The notes under the pieces were generated by a model. It did not search any database, had not been told where the DNA came from, and worked only from the letters and a program-made list of their open reading frames with translations. A program made the position numbers and the translations under genes. Shown here piece after piece: positions 1 to 11,336 of a DNA stretch of 64,000 nucleotides (position 1 is the first letter of the stretch; each line of letters begins with the position of its first letter). Source of the stretch: Nitzschia sp. DOCU1 (lineage: Eukaryota; Bacillariophyta; Bacillariophyceae; Bacillariales; Bacillariaceae); assembly GCA_951394045.1 (NCBI GenBank), contig OX595989.1:3596001-3660000 (forward strand). The letters run 5' to 3'.

Positions 1-725
1 TTTGTGCGACGCCCCGTGACTCTACTAGGGCCAAAACAAACAAGAGGACACCACCCTGTCGATGATACCATTCGATAGCTTTGGTTTCCAATAGAAAAGC
101 CGCAACCGCCTGTGCCAATAGTTCTTGTCGTTCTTGTAGTTTCGACGACAATCGTTTTTGTCGCTTATTGTTACTGTCGTTGGTAGAAAGTTCGGTGTCG
201 TCATCGAGCGAAATGGTAGAGGTTACCAAATGAGCGTATGATCAAACACGTTGGAAACTTTCATTGTAGAATAGCGGGAGTATATATTTCAAGTTGTGTG
301 CGAACCGTATGATTCGTGCGGACAATACCAGCTAGCCCCATCAAATTCTTATCCGCTTGTCCTGTTAATAGCAAATTGATCAGTTCTTGACTGCAATGTC
401 CAAATTGTGATGTCAGTCGAGCGGTTGGATCATCCATGGTACCTTGCGTTTGTACGACGCCCGGTGATTCTACTAGGGCGAGTACAAACAAGAGGACACC
501 CCCATTTCGATAGTTCAGGTTTCCAACAAGAATGCCGCAACCGCCTGTGCCAATAGTTCTTGTCGTTCTTGTAGTTTCGACGACAATCGTTTCTGTCGCT
601 TATTGTTACTGTCGGTGGTAGAAAGTTCGGTGTCGTCATCCAACGAAATGGTATAGGCTGCCGACTGTTCGGAATGACCAGCACCCGCATCACCATCAGC
701 ACCACCCGACCATGGTTCTAAATGA
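1..725 (-). pseudogene. Inverted, tandemly broken fragments of the MINDY3 gene
   Basis: The reverse complement matches the middle of the intact MINDY3-type gene at about 36190-36687 in two successive pieces. About 240-725 corresponds to source 36190-36687. About 1-240 repeats source 36236-36475 and runs off the window edge. In gene orientation the first piece joins the second just after the start of the source's second exon, so the unit is a partial tandem duplication. The source intron is retained, but its GT donor has become AT, and a small deletion in the region of about 505-525 shifts the frame. No intact product is expected. It is a decayed copy lying inverted about 35 kb from its source. 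Confidence 0.85.
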
Positions 726-1295
726 TGTCAATGCAATTGACGACAATCTTGTTGATTTCCTGATTTGGGAATATTTCAAGGCCAAAATTGAGTCTGATCG
801 CAAGACTTATTAAAATGCGCGCAAAGGCATTCGAATATGATCGCGTGGGCATATCAACAGACGGCTTCTCCCCCCTTCGCCGTATCTCTACTCCAGATAT
901 CTGAGCATTGGTTGTGAGACTTTTTGTGACGCCCGTTCTCTTTTTCGTATCTTCTGACATGCTGCCAATGGTTCTTCCCCGGCAAGCAATCGGATGATAA
1001 GAGCTCTCACCTACTAGTTCATCTTCATTGTAGGGCAGCAGACGACTGGAAGTGTCAAACGAGGCGTCTATTTGGTTTGGCGGTGCGAGGAACGAAGAAT
1101 GAGGCAATGGGGATTTCAGATGACTGCACTACTAGAGCCTGTGGTCACACAAACATGCTCTACTTTCAACGTGAGCTTGCATAGGGTTTGGAAGACGAAA
1201 TTTTCGGCGGCTATCTTTTCAACCCCATTCAATTTATTTTATTTCGTTTCTTTAGAGTGCATTTTTCGTTTTCGTTTGTGGTACTACTTTCCCCT
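726..1295. other. Intergenic, no supported gene
   Basis: Between the MINDY3 fragments and the SF3B3 stop. A minus-strand frame of about 129 codons is open at 718-1107 but begins at a TTG, shows no recognisable domain and partly overlaps the pseudogene boundary. The part next to 1296 presumably holds the SF3B3 3' untranslated region. Confidence 0.5.
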
Positions 1296-4200
1296 TTACA
1301 ACAAAGAGTTGCGGGTATCTTCCAATTTCTTCATGATCTCTCCTACGTTGCGATCCAAGCGTTCGGCAATCTTCACTTGTTCTTCGTGGGGCAAACTGTT
1401 AAAGGCATCACACAAATCACCATCGACAACATGCATGACAGGGGCATAGTAGGAACGATATGCTTGGGGATCGCGGCCAGTGGGGCGAGGTGCATCTGAA
1501 CGCAAGTGGCCTTCTAGTTGGGTGAAGAACTCCACATCTTCGCGAGACGTGAACGGCACCAAAGCGCCAATGCGGCCCGTGACGGTCACATAAATGAGTG
1601 ACTCGGCACCGCCGGCCACCAACGAAGACCGCGTCATGCTAGTGACGACTTCACCCACATAGTACTGGCAGAGGACTTCCAATTTGGCTGTCGAGTCCGT
1701 CTTGGAGGTATCCCAGAGAGCGCGTTGACCTGTCAAGTCGATCGTGCCGGTATCGGCACCGCGAGGAAGACGCAAGACACAAATATTGCCGAATTTGTCT
1801 CCGACTGCTACAGTATTCCAATCCAACAATTCTTGACAGACAATGGGACGAGGGCTGGGATCGCTAGCTACCAAGACCAAGCGATTCGAGGTTGGCTCGT
1901 AGCGGATCATGTGGAGACTTCGCAACATGTCTCCAAAGTAGGCACGATCGCCGGCGGTTTGAAGTGTCTTGACAAAGGTCGGAAGGCCACGCAATTCACA
2001 CTTGCGTAAAAGCTGGCGCTTGCCCATTTCGTACAATCGCAACGTCTTTCCGATACCAACTAACAGGCGTCCTTGAAAGTGAGCCAGAGCCAAAACCGGG
2101 CCTTCGTCGACGCTTGTGCGATGCAGTAGCTGGAGTCGATCTCCATTGACAACCCGATACAAGACTACATGACTAGCGGTGTACTTGAGTGGATTCATAC
2201 TCATGCCCGTCACGGTCCCGACCGCCAACAAGGATTCACCGCCGCGTGTATGGAAGCGGACCGAGCAGCAGCACAGAGCGGCTTCTTTGCGGCCCATTTC
2301 GATGCAATCCAAGGTCCGGCACGAATCGGAAGGATCTAGCAATCGCAGGCATGAACCCCAGTGGCCAGGTTCAGGAGGAAGTGGACCACGAATCGGAGTC
2401 ATACGAGCAGCCTTGTCGTCTTCGTCTTCTTCTTCGTCGTCATCTTCGGCCGCTTTTTTGGCAGCATCCTCTTCTTCGTCACTATCTTCGTCCATATCCA
2501 TAGCATCGGCATCCTTATTACCCTTGGAGGCTTTTTTCTTGTCCGCCCCACCCGTGGGATCAAAGCCCATAGAGTTCTTTTCTTCGAGGCCATAGTCGTT
2601 GTAATCACTTTCGACCACTGCCAAGACAATCTTGCGTTTGGAAGCGGCTTCTCCGGCAGTAGACAATAATGTCATTTGACGAGGTGTGTAGCGAAGCGAC
2701 ACGCGATTAGTATTGAAGGCTTCGTCTTCTCCGCCTTCCATAGCGACCGTATCCACCGAAATGATACGCAAGGTCTTGCCGGCCGTGGCCACGACACCTT
2801 CGGGCACCGCTGCTGAAGAAAAGGCACAACCATGATCCAGCGGAGCATACGATAGAGGAGCCATGATGTGCTTGCCCGAGGCACCGTCCAATCGGCTGAT
2901 CCAAGGTCGGCTGGACAAGAGCAACATGGCCGCACGCTGTTCCAAAGGAATACGAGAGACAGACACGGGCCGGGCACCCAAAAATCGTCGAGTAGGACTG
3001 GCTCCAATCGCTCCTGTAATAGGATCGACGGTAGCCCGCAGAGAGCTACCGTCATCCAAACCGATCATCAAAATATAATCACCCGTTGCCGTCGATTGCA
3101 ACGAGACGGAATGTGGACGACTCTTGAGAGCCGTGCTCGACTTTTGTTGCAAAATCTTGGAGCCTGGTTCCAAACTAACAATCTTGACTGTTTGATCTCG
3201 GCATCCCACAGCGGCAAAGAGCGACCTAGACTTGCCGGCATCAATCGTACCAGCATCAATGCAACACACATCAGCTCCCATTTCTCTCGTAGCACTTTCC
3301 GTCAAGTTGCCACTGAGAGCATCCATTTCAAAATACGTGACTTCACCTCCCGCCAGAGCAATCAACACTTGCGACGTATTCGCCGAGGCACATTCAATCC
3401 GTTTCAAACCGGGACAATGCCATTGTTTGGCTTGACCCCGTTGAATATGACGAACACCTGACGGATGGATTTGACAGAGCGATCCTCCTCTCAAGGCTGA
3501 GCAAGCCAATGTAGGGGCATTGGTCAAAAAGCCTGATTCACGTCCGACTTCTTCCACCGTATCTCCCACACTCAAGACCAATGTCGCATCGGCAAAGCTG
3601 ACCACGATGTATTTGGACAATCCTTCTTCTTGAATGGTAAAGATTCCCCCGGGCACACCGGGCAATTCCGAGACTGCCAATTCTGTGACACTGGCTCCAT
3701 GACGCAAAATACGCAAGGAACTGCTCGGTCCACGGCCGGCCAAGGTATAGATTTGCGGACTGACTTCATTGCCCGCCAATTCCCCTACCAACAATCCAGT
3801 GGTCGGTGCTGGATTATCCAAGGTATAAATCTTGATGAGATTTTGAAGCATGGTCGGAGTAAAGGTGGCTGCCAAACTAATCGCTTTGGCGGTGGTCAAT
3901 TCCTTGAGAGTCACGCCGGCCAACGCATCGGAATGATTGGTGGGTGCATTGGGCAAATCAATGCGTTCGAATTGATAGAGCGCGTGATCTCCAAACTCGG
4001 CCGCTCCAAACAATAAACCTTTTTTGGATACATTCAAGGAATTGCATGGCCCTAGCGTATCCAACAAGGTAACATGAATGCCCACGACTTTGACGGAAGA
4101 TCCATCGTCTTGTTCTGACAAATCCAAGGTCAATTTGTAGACATCTCCGACTTCGGTTTGTCCCAAGGCAAAGAATTTTCCTTTCTTTTGACGATGAACT

Positions 4201-5240
4201 ACTAATTGAGTGACCAAAATGCCTCGTTCGGCCTGACAATCCCAAACACGTCTTGGACAGACACAATGAATGCCTTGGGGCGCTGCTTCCGGATGATAGT
4301 AACTGATATAATCTTGACTTCCCACCAAGACGCCGGAAGGATGCGATTCTCCTCCTGGTAGAGCTGCCATGCAACATGCCGTCGCCGGAACGGGCGTTGC
4401 CCATTTGCGAGATACATGATTAAGTCCCAGATCCAATTCATAATAGGCCAATTGCTTGAGCGCATCCATATTTTCGTCGTCTTCCTCATCATCTTGTTGA
4501 AGTAGTTCATCTTCTGGATATTGTTGTTCCAAACATGCAAATATCGGATTATCAAATCCATTATCGACTCCTACACTTGCAAAGGTAATCGTTCGAGCTC
4601 GATGAGCTTCCAAAGGACTTGCAATAGTGGTAGTAGTACCAGTGCGATTCAAGACATAGACTAATTTGCGTTTTTCAATGGCGGAAATCAAGACGGCTCG
4701 ACCCCGTGGATCGGTCGCGACATATTGTCCCGGTGTACTGCGACGACAGCCCGTCTTGCCAAAGACCACTGATTGAAATTTGGATTGCGCCAGAGTAAAA
4801 TCCCACAAGGCCCAGGCCCCAGCATCACTCGTGACAGCCAACAAATCTCGTTTTTCACCTCCCAAACGGACAGTAGCAATATTACGTAAGATGGAATGTG
4901 TTTCAATGCGTTGCAGTAATTTGAGCAAAGTACGATCACCCGCCGTGACAGTTACAATCCCATATAATTCCAAGACGCCACTGGCCTTGGCGACTGCCAA
5001 TTGTTGTGGTCCTACGTCGACGCTAGCAACAAGAAATTCTCCCACGACACTTTGCAGAATGGCACCACTCGGCTTGAAACGCACATCCAACAATTTCATG
5101 GCAATCGACGTCACGGGAACTCCCAAGTCTTGGGGGCTTTCTGCCGTGCTTTTGTTGTTGTTGTCTACAGCAGTAGCAGGTGCGGCGGCAACGGCAGGGG
5201 CCGCCGGGGCTTCTGGATGCTCCAAGGGCAAGGGGGGCAT
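1296..5240 (-). CDS. SF3B3: Splicing factor 3B subunit 3 (SAP130/RSE1)
   Basis: Uninterrupted frame of 1314 residues encoding the large WD40-like beta-propeller scaffold of the SF3b complex in U2 snRNP, which acts in branch-site recognition in the nucleus. Family features seen include the propeller segment GRGPSSSLRILRHG, the segment with RRFLGARPVSVSRIP and SSRPWI, and a C-terminal region with RSYYAPV, DGDLCDAFN and a final KKLEDTR. A strongly acidic insert (DEDSDEEEDAAKK, then a D/E run) lies near residues 870-920, between propeller parts. The frame stays open 73 codons upstream, but the ATG at 5240 begins MPPLPLEH and fits the family N-terminus better than the ATG at 5459. An Ala-rich stretch follows the start. 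The length is slightly above that of animal SF3B3 (about 1217). No intron is visible. Confidence 0.93.
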   Translation of the reverse strand: MPPLPLEHPEAPAAPAVAAAPATAVDNNNKSTAESPQDLGVPVTSIAMKLLDVRFKPSGAILQSVVGEFLVASVDVGPQQLAVAKASGVLELYGIVTVTAGDRTLLKLLQRIETHSILRNIATVRLGGEKRDLLAVTSDAGAWALWDFTLAQSKFQSVVFGKTGCRRSTPGQYVATDPRGRAVLISAIEKRKLVYVLNRTGTTTTIASPLEAHRARTITFASVGVDNGFDNPIFACLEQQYPEDELLQQDDEEDDENMDALKQLAYYELDLGLNHVSRKWATPVPATACCMAALPGGESHPSGVLVGSQDYISYYHPEAAPQGIHCVCPRRVWDCQAERGILVTQLVVHRQKKGKFFALGQTEVGDVYKLTLDLSEQDDGSSVKVVGIHVTLLDTLGPCNSLNVSKKGLLFGAAEFGDHALYQFERIDLPNAPTNHSDALAGVTLKELTTAKAISLAATFTPTMLQNLIKIYTLDNPAPTTGLLVGELAGNEVSPQIYTLAGRGPSSSLRILRHGASVTELAVSELPGVPGGIFTIQEEGLSKYIVVSFADATLVLSVGDTVEEVGRESGFLTNAPTLACSALRGGSLCQIHPSGVRHIQRGQAKQWHCPGLKRIECASANTSQVLIALAGGEVTYFEMDALSGNLTESATREMGADVCCIDAGTIDAGKSRSLFAAVGCRDQTVKIVSLEPGSKILQQKSSTALKSRPHSVSLQSTATGDYILMIGLDDGSSLRATVDPITGAIGASPTRRFLGARPVSVSRIPLEQRAAMLLLSSRPWISRLDGASGKHIMAPLSYAPLDHGCAFSSAAVPEGVVATAGKTLRIISVDTVAMEGGEDEAFNTNRVSLRYTPRQMTLLSTAGEAASKRKIVLAVVESDYNDYGLEEKNSMGFDPTGGADKKKASKGNKDADAMDMDEDSDEEEDAAKKAAEDDDEEEDEDDKAARMTPIRGPLPPEPGHWGSCLRLLDPSDSCRTLDCIEMGRKEAALCCCSVRFHTRGGESLLAVGTVTGMSMNPLKYTASHVVLYRVVNGDRLQLLHRTSVDEGPVLALAHFQGRLLVGIGKTLRLYEMGKRQLLRKCELRGLPTFVKTLQTAGDRAYFGDMLRSLHMIRYEPTSNRLVLVASDPSPRPIVCQELLDWNTVAVGDKFGNICVLRLPRGADTGTIDLTGQRALWDTSKTDSTAKLEVLCQYYVGEVVTSMTRSSLVAGGAESLIYVTVTGRIGALVPFTSREDVEFFTQLEGHLRSDAPRPTGRDPQAYRSYYAPVMHVVDGDLCDAFNSLPHEEQVKIAERLDRNVGEIMKKLEDTRNSLL

Positions 5241-6830
5241 GATGCAATGCAATGAAATGCAATGATAACAACAACTACTGCCACTGTCGCTGCGTACGGT
5301 TAACACCATGGGCAGAGAGACGGGGCGCCGCCGGATAGTACCCGCCGATGGATACATACATGATGCATCTCTCATCGGCGGTCGCCCCTTTGGATACGCG
5401 GGCAACGTACTATTTCCTACGTAGCCGACTGATTCATTCGACTTCTCTGGACCATCCATCCATCCATAGAGTCAAAAGAGTCAAACTATTGACGGTCCAA
5501 CAGAGAGACGTTCCTGTCTGTCTGTGGTCAGTGCCAAAATGCGAAATGCGCGCCCCGGTTCTACATACGGTCCGCCACACGCGTTACCGGCCGCCACGTG
5601 TCACCCGCACGGTCCTTTCATAAAAGTGGGTCATTTTTTTGGTTCACAATGATGATGATGAAAGAGAGGTAGATCATCTTCCTCGCCCGACACTCATCTA
5701 CAGGTTGAGTAATCCGACTTTATATATCATGCACGCTACGCTGCCACTCAAAAGTCATCCACAAGAATCAAATAATGCGTGGGATTGTGCTTCCAAGCGA
5801 GTTCCATCGCGGGAAATGGACACCCACCGTCACGGGATTATGCTCTCGGATAGGAACAGCAGAAAAGGCAACGTGGTTCGTAGACTTAACTGGATGAAGT
5901 GATAAAGGGTAATAGCGGCGGAATGAGATCAGGGGTTCAATTCTTTGCAGTGGAGGAGGGAGTCATAACAATGTAAAATGGGGGCCTTGTGTGTGATGAG
6001 TGAGTCGTCGGTCGATGTTGTTGTCGGCATCTCTATCTGCCAGGGTTTTGGCTTTTGGCTTGGCATTTGTCTTGTTTTCCTCCTTTACCAGATCGTGCGT
6101 CATTACGTGATAATATATATATATATATCAATGGAAGATCGATCCATAGATCGTCCTAATATGGATGGATGGATGGATGGAGATATTTATTTATTACGAA
6201 AAGTGACATGGCCAAAGTACGATACTGCCGTTTTCACAAAGACACTGGTGTGGACCCACCGATTCCTTCTTGGTTGCGATCCTGGATGGATGGATTCGCC
6301 CCTGGCTGGCTGCGGAAAAGCAATCTCGCATATCGGTGGGGTCAAGTGGGATGGAGTTAGTGGGATCAATAATGGGGTCTGTCGGTACGCGCATATATAT
6401 ATGTGCACCACTGACAACTATCGACCATGACGGGATGGATGGATGGATGGATGGATGGATGTAGTTTTGGCATTATCCATTGTTTCAGTGAGTCCACAAC
6501 GATGAGAATAAATGTGGCCGACTACCACTGTATACTAGCTACTGTACAGCTATACTTGAAGTTGCGCAAGACGCGGTCTAATCGTCGCGAGCAGTGAACT
6601 TTTTTAGTTGATCAAGGTTGGAATTCGGGGGTGCGACTTGACTTGAGGTCACTTTGCTGATTTTGGTTTTGAGTGATACGTACGTATGATTGAGGTCTGC
6701 TGTGCATTTCCCCAACGACTCGGACACATGCAATATTATTTTGGAAGGATAATTTGGGCTCCTGTTGGATGAGCGGGTTGACAAAGTTGCCATCCATGGA
6801 ACAGCAGGAGCACGCTCATCTCTATCATCT
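5241..6830. other. Intergenic with simple repeats, no supported gene
   Basis: Contains the SF3B3 5' region, a short (TA)n run near 6112-6128, and (ATGG)n-type tracts near 6160-6182 and 6431-6461. Short open frames here lack homology and read through the microsatellites. The part next to 6830 is probably the 3' untranslated region of the minus-strand membrane-protein gene. Confidence 0.5.
6431..6461. repeat. (GGAT)n microsatellite
   Basis: About seven perfect GGAT units in a row. A shorter tract of the same motif lies about 270 bp upstream at 6163-6182. Confidence 0.9.
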
Positions 6831-8842
6831 CTAGGCAGAGGAGTTGTCGCCAGAGATTTCGGAAGTCTCTTTGTGGACGGATACGGTCTTGTGAGGCTCG
6901 CTGTTCGTCTTCTTGTCAAAGCATCCACGACGGTAGAGGAGCAACAAGGCGACGAGGAAGACGGCAAATGCTGCCATTACAATTCCAATAAGAGCATCGG
7001 CGGAAAGACCATTCGGCTCAGGATTGACGATCCTAAGTGTGACCTTGAAGGGACCAGTCATATTCCCCTTCTCGGGGAGGAGGGCAAGGACTTCGTCGCC
7101 TCCGCCCTTCACGATACGACGGCATGTGGGTGCCATCTCGAAGAATCCGGTGCACGCAAACGTTTCATAAGGATTGCTTGGCTCGATGAATGCGGAAGTT
7201 ACCGTACTCTCAAAGGCGATGCCATTGGTAGGCCGTCTAGTAGTGGAATCAATGAATGGCACCGGTGGAAAGACCATTCGGCTCAGGATTGACGATCCTA
7301 AGTGTGACCTTGAAGGACCCCGTGAGATTCCCGTCCTCGGGGAGGAGGGCGAGGGCCTCATCCCCTCCATCCTGCAAGATACGACGGTTGGGGGGAAGGT
7401 TGATGGGTTCCATCTCGACGGATCCGTTGCACGCAAACATTTCATAAGGATTGCTTGGCTCGATGAATGCGGGAGTGACCGTACTCTCAAAGGCGATGCC
7501 ATTGGTAGGCCGTCTAGTAGTGAAATCCATGAATGGCACCGGTGGAAAGACCATTCGGCTCAGGATTGACGATCCTAAGTGTGACCTTGAAGGACCCCGT
7601 GAGATTCCCGTCCTCGGGGAGGAGGGCGAGGGCCTCATCCTCTCCATCCTGCAAGATACGACGGTTGGGGGGAAGGTTGACGGGTTCCATCTCGACGGAT
7701 CCGGTGCACGCAAACATTTCATAAGGATTGCTTGGCTCGATGAATGCGGGAGTGACCGTACTCTCAAAGGCGATGCCATTGGTAGGCCGTCTAGTGGAAT
7801 CAATCTTAGTCAGAGCCTGTTCCGGAACTGGGACTCCCCCCCATACAATCACATCTCGACTATCTCCTTCATTGAAGCAGGTCACGTCTTTGAAGCTCTT
7901 CACGACAAAGTTGCCAAAGGCGGCCTTCGGTGTAATGCAGATGCGGAAGTTCTCACCTAAAGGGTTCATTGAAAAAGCAGCAAAATGTAAGAAACGATCA
8001 ATTGGAAGAAAGGACCCAAAGCAACAAACATACCAACAAAGTAATCATGACGTAAAGCGGTTTTGCTTGGATTGGCTGGATCGATGATATCGATGGGTAC
8101 GTTGTCGTCATCGCAGAGGTATGGATCGACCAACCAGTCATCAAAAATCGTCTCGATGGTTCCAGGGTTACGCACTAAGGCAGCGACGTTCTGAACGAAG
8201 TTGTAGGTGTTATCCACCTCAACTGAGAAAGGAATGAAATGCTGGTGAGTCTACGAGCTGTTCAGCTAGAGGCCCTTCAATCATCTGTGTTCGGCTCTGC
8301 GTACCAGCATAGTATGTATCGAAGTAGGAGACCTCTTCAGGGATTCCGTCTCCATTCTTATAATCATATTCCAAGGTCGTATGGACACAGAACTGGAACT
8401 GCCCATTGTCCGATCCTGGACTGGGCTCGATCCAGATCCCTTTTTTTCGACTGTACGGGTTGGTAATAGTAAATTCCTGAAGGACAGCAACCGAGGGAGG
8501 GTTCATGAGCTCTGGGCAAGGGGGGTCAGGGTTGGCATCAGGGTCGCAGGGAGTGGCGGTGAAAGCCACTTCGTCCGCCGCAATCGGGTCTCCCTGGTCA
8601 CAGCGTTTTCCCGCGTCCTCAGGGAGTCGATAAAGGGTCGCTTTAAGCTTAGGGACAGGGCCGGCAGCATCGAATAGCACTTGAGATGGATGGAGCTCAA
8701 CCCAAGTTCCGCCCTTCAAGGGATCAACGTTCGTCACGTCGGGGGGCGGGTATGCACTTCGTTGAATGTACCATGGATCAATGGGTCCCAACGAATCTTC
8801 GTGAATGCCTCCAAGGATGAAAGCCAAAATCGATAACTTCAT
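6831..8842 (-). CDS. Secreted-type single-pass membrane protein, repeat-disrupted gene
   Basis: Exon 1 (8305-8842) starts MKLSILAFILGG, a signal peptide. Exon 2 is 8034-8222 and exon 3 starts at 7956. The two introns (82 and 77 bp) have GT-AG ends and matching phase. Exon 3 enters three tandem copies of an approximately 80-residue module (TNGIAFESTVTPAFIEPSNPY... to ...LRIVNPEPNGLS). Copies are offset by 277 and 265 bp, so the frame shifts at each junction. Read straight through, translation stops at 7514. Only the last copy is in frame with the C-terminus: a membrane helix (GIVMAAFAVFLVALLLLYRR) and a short cytoplasmic tail ending at 6831. Splicing from copy 3 to copy 1 at the conserved AAG|GTCACA site (removing 7044-7585) would restore one module plus the anchor, but this is a hypothesis. 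Ectodomain function is unknown. Without such splicing the gene is broken. Confidence 0.6.
7000..7802 (-). repeat. Three ~270-bp tandem repeats inside a coding region
   Basis: Units lie at about 7000-7263, 7264-7540 and 7541-7802. The two distal units are nearly identical and 277 bp apart. The proximal unit is more diverged, 265 bp from its neighbour, and lacks about four codons (where the others read MEPxNLPPN). Neither spacing is a multiple of three. Confidence 0.92.
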
Positions 8843-9406
8843 GATAGAAGTGATAAAACTGTCCAAAAACTTGTGAGTGTTAAATTGGAAAGGAATGATA
8901 AAGGGAAATAAAGGTTTGCTTTTATGGGAAGAATGGGAATCGCAAGACATGCCTTCGTGCAGTAGAAGAGGATGATGGGAGTTCGGATAAAACGTAGCAC
9001 TATGCAAATCGAGTGATGTGTTCCGATAAAATGCCAAGTACAGTTCTCGATATGTAACTTTGAATTGCCTCTATCTTGCTACTCCTTACCAAAAAGTCAT
9101 TGTGATATGCCCCAAACACGATAAAGAAACTATGAAACCTATGCATCGATAGCAGCCTTGATAAGCCCCACAGTCACGAGTTGGCTTCCCGGTACGGTAG
9201 TTGATATTGATCATTGAAAACTTCGCGGGTAGTCTCTAGTAGAGAGCGAGCTGCCGCAAGAATGGAGGCGGCTCGCAAGAAAAACTACCATCGATCAGCA
9301 ACAGAGATCTCGGCATAACACACACTTGAAAGAGCCATTAGCTTTAACTTGACATCTCGCTTCCATTCTTGCTGTCTTCCTACTGTATTGAACACAAAGA
9401 AATAGG
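8843..9406. other. Divergent intergenic region
   Basis: Lies between the start of the minus-strand membrane protein gene and the start of the plus-strand glycosyltransferase, so it must hold both promoters. No further gene is seen. Confidence 0.5.
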
Positions 9407-10624
9407 ATGGTATCCCGAAGATACCGGATCAGCAAGAAGAATTTCCGTGGGAAAAATTTCTTCATCCTCGTACTTATTTCGTCAGTTTCGTTGGTGGTCA
9501 TGAACTTGGATCGCCTGAAGAGTGTCCGCAAGATGTACTATGATATCAAAAGTTTGACGGGGGGTGGTCCCAATTCTTATGACACCGTTCTTGCAGAGGA
9601 CGTTGAAAGAACTGAGCCGTCGCCACATCATCGAACAAGAAATTTCATGACGCAACCGTTGACCTCGGAAGAAGCCCAGCGATTGTCCGAGAGAGACTCG
9701 TTTGGTTTCAGTGCCGCCGTTTGCCATCCTACAATCCATGATAAACTCAATTCTATGGGCCGATTTCTTGCCTTTGTCAGCTATTATCGACTTTTGGGCT
9801 TTGACCATGTGTTCTTATGGTACCAGAAGGAAAGTATATCTACTTCACCGTCAGTGTGGGAAGAGTTTAATATTCTCGCAAACCTTTCGTATGTTACCAT
9901 GACCGAATTTGTGGACGGTGGAAGAAATGCCAAGTACTATGGCCAGGCACTGGTCCAGGCGGATTGCTTCTTGAAATCCGACTTTGGGGCACGCTTTGAC
10001 TGGTTGTTGGTTGCCGATGCTGATGAATTTCTCTGGTTCGACCAAAACGTTACAATCAAAGAATTTTTGAACCAAAACAAGAACAAAACGTATATTTCGC
10101 TTGGAAAGTGGCAATACTCTTCTAATAATGCTATTCCCCTTCCAGGGACGAAAGACAGCGGATTTGGACTGGATCGCTTCCCGTTTACTCCGGGCTTGTA
10201 CTGCTACCGTGGTGGAGAGACAGAATACTGCCCAGATTGGGTGGGACGCTGCAAGTTCCTGCTCAAGCCTAGTGTACATGGTACGGCTGTTGATGGACCA
10301 CATGGACATCCGGACGTTTTGAGGCTCCCGACCTCCATTCACTATGATCATCGCAAAGCTCATATGAAAGAGTGGCCTTTTTCTGTTGATGTTTCGCACC
10401 ATAACACCAACTTAACGGTTGTTCGAGAGCCCAAGGATTTCCTTGCCAATACGACTGATGACTTGCACGTGCATTTTCTTGCAGATGCATTCCATCCTCG
10501 TCTACCGAATGGAACTGTTTTGGTCAAATTCGATGACCAACTGGCCCCATGGTTTCAGTACGTGGCGTCGAGGAATCTTCCAATGGTCAGCACCAGGAGG
10601 AGGAAGAACGCGATTCGTGGGTAG
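9407..10624 (+). CDS. GT92-like glycosyltransferase, type II membrane protein
   Basis: 405 residues, single exon. A basic N-terminus (RRYRISKKNFRGK) precedes one membrane helix at about residues 18-34, giving the type II topology of Golgi glycosyltransferases. The lumenal domain reads FLAFVSYYRLLGFDHVFLWY, then WLLVADADEFLWF, which carries the DxDEF-type metal/nucleotide-sugar signature of the GT92 (DUF23) family. Later come conserved Cys residues (YCYRGG...YCPDWVGRC), HPDV and HYDHRKAH. Probable role: adding a sugar (galactose in characterised GT92 members) to glycans in the secretory pathway. The substrate cannot be read from the sequence. The start is the first ATG, and no intron is seen. 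Confidence 0.8.
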   Translation: MVSRRYRISKKNFRGKNFFILVLISSVSLVVMNLDRLKSVRKMYYDIKSLTGGGPNSYDTVLAEDVERTEPSPHHRTRNFMTQPLTSEEAQRLSERDSFGFSAAVCHPTIHDKLNSMGRFLAFVSYYRLLGFDHVFLWYQKESISTSPSVWEEFNILANLSYVTMTEFVDGGRNAKYYGQALVQADCFLKSDFGARFDWLLVADADEFLWFDQNVTIKEFLNQNKNKTYISLGKWQYSSNNAIPLPGTKDSGFGLDRFPFTPGLYCYRGGETEYCPDWVGRCKFLLKPSVHGTAVDGPHGHPDVLRLPTSIHYDHRKAHMKEWPFSVDVSHHNTNLTVVREPKDFLANTTDDLHVHFLADAFHPRLPNGTVLVKFDDQLAPWFQYVASRNLPMVSTRRRKNAIRG

Positions 10625-11336
10625 AATACTAGTATGGGACGGAAGGTGGCGTACTACTACCACGAATACTAGTACGATATGGGACAGAAGGTGCTGGCGT
10701 ACCAGTGTTTTGTGTCAATGCAATTACTACATGTAGCTAATCAAGAGCATTAGAGAAGTCGCTCTTTTCCCAACTAGTTGGGGCATGAGATATTTTCAAT
10801 CCAAACGCCGGCGCTTTTCGCCGAGATTCCGGCACTCTAGTAGTAGAGTTTCCGAAGTTGAACAAAGCAAGCTTATCCTTATCACACGCAATCCCCTGCC
10901 CTTGGAGTAAAGGAATCCGACTCTTTTGCTATTAGTGCTTGCCGCAACATGTAGATATATTATATAGCTATACTAACTAGAGGGGCCAAAGTACCGTAGT
11001 CGTGACATGTCCGGATCTACAACGCCCTCAGCATACGAGGACCATTGAGCAAGGAGCGGCGAGGCGTAATAGCCCAATACACTATTTGCATTATTGCCAC
11101 TACTCTAGCTAGTATTTGAGGGCTACTACTAGAGAGTGGCATCATGGGTGACCAGGCACTGGTACTTTTATTTCATCATTTGTTAGATACATGCATATAC
11201 ACATGCGTATACAGCAAAAAGGTCCTCGTTGGGTTACTTCATCATGATTGCTTAGATAGTAGTAGTACTACTACTACAACAAACGCCCGTCGACAATCAT
11301 TGAATGATCATTCGTGTCTTGACTTGCCTGTCTTTA
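10625..11336. other. Intergenic between convergent genes
   Basis: Holds the 3' regions of the GT92-like gene and of the minus-strand Cys-rich gene. A frame of about 120 codons at 11144-11506 overlaps the third exon of the latter on the opposite strand and has no domain. Several TAGTAG and CTAGCTAG motifs are present. Confidence 0.4.

Noticed and set aside
718..1107. 129-codon minus-strand frame next to the MINDY3 fragments
   Set aside because: Begins at TTG, no homology recognised, and overlaps the fragment boundary.
6431..6461. GGAT tract as part of a CRISPR-like or minisatellite array
   Set aside because: A 4-bp microsatellite without spacers.
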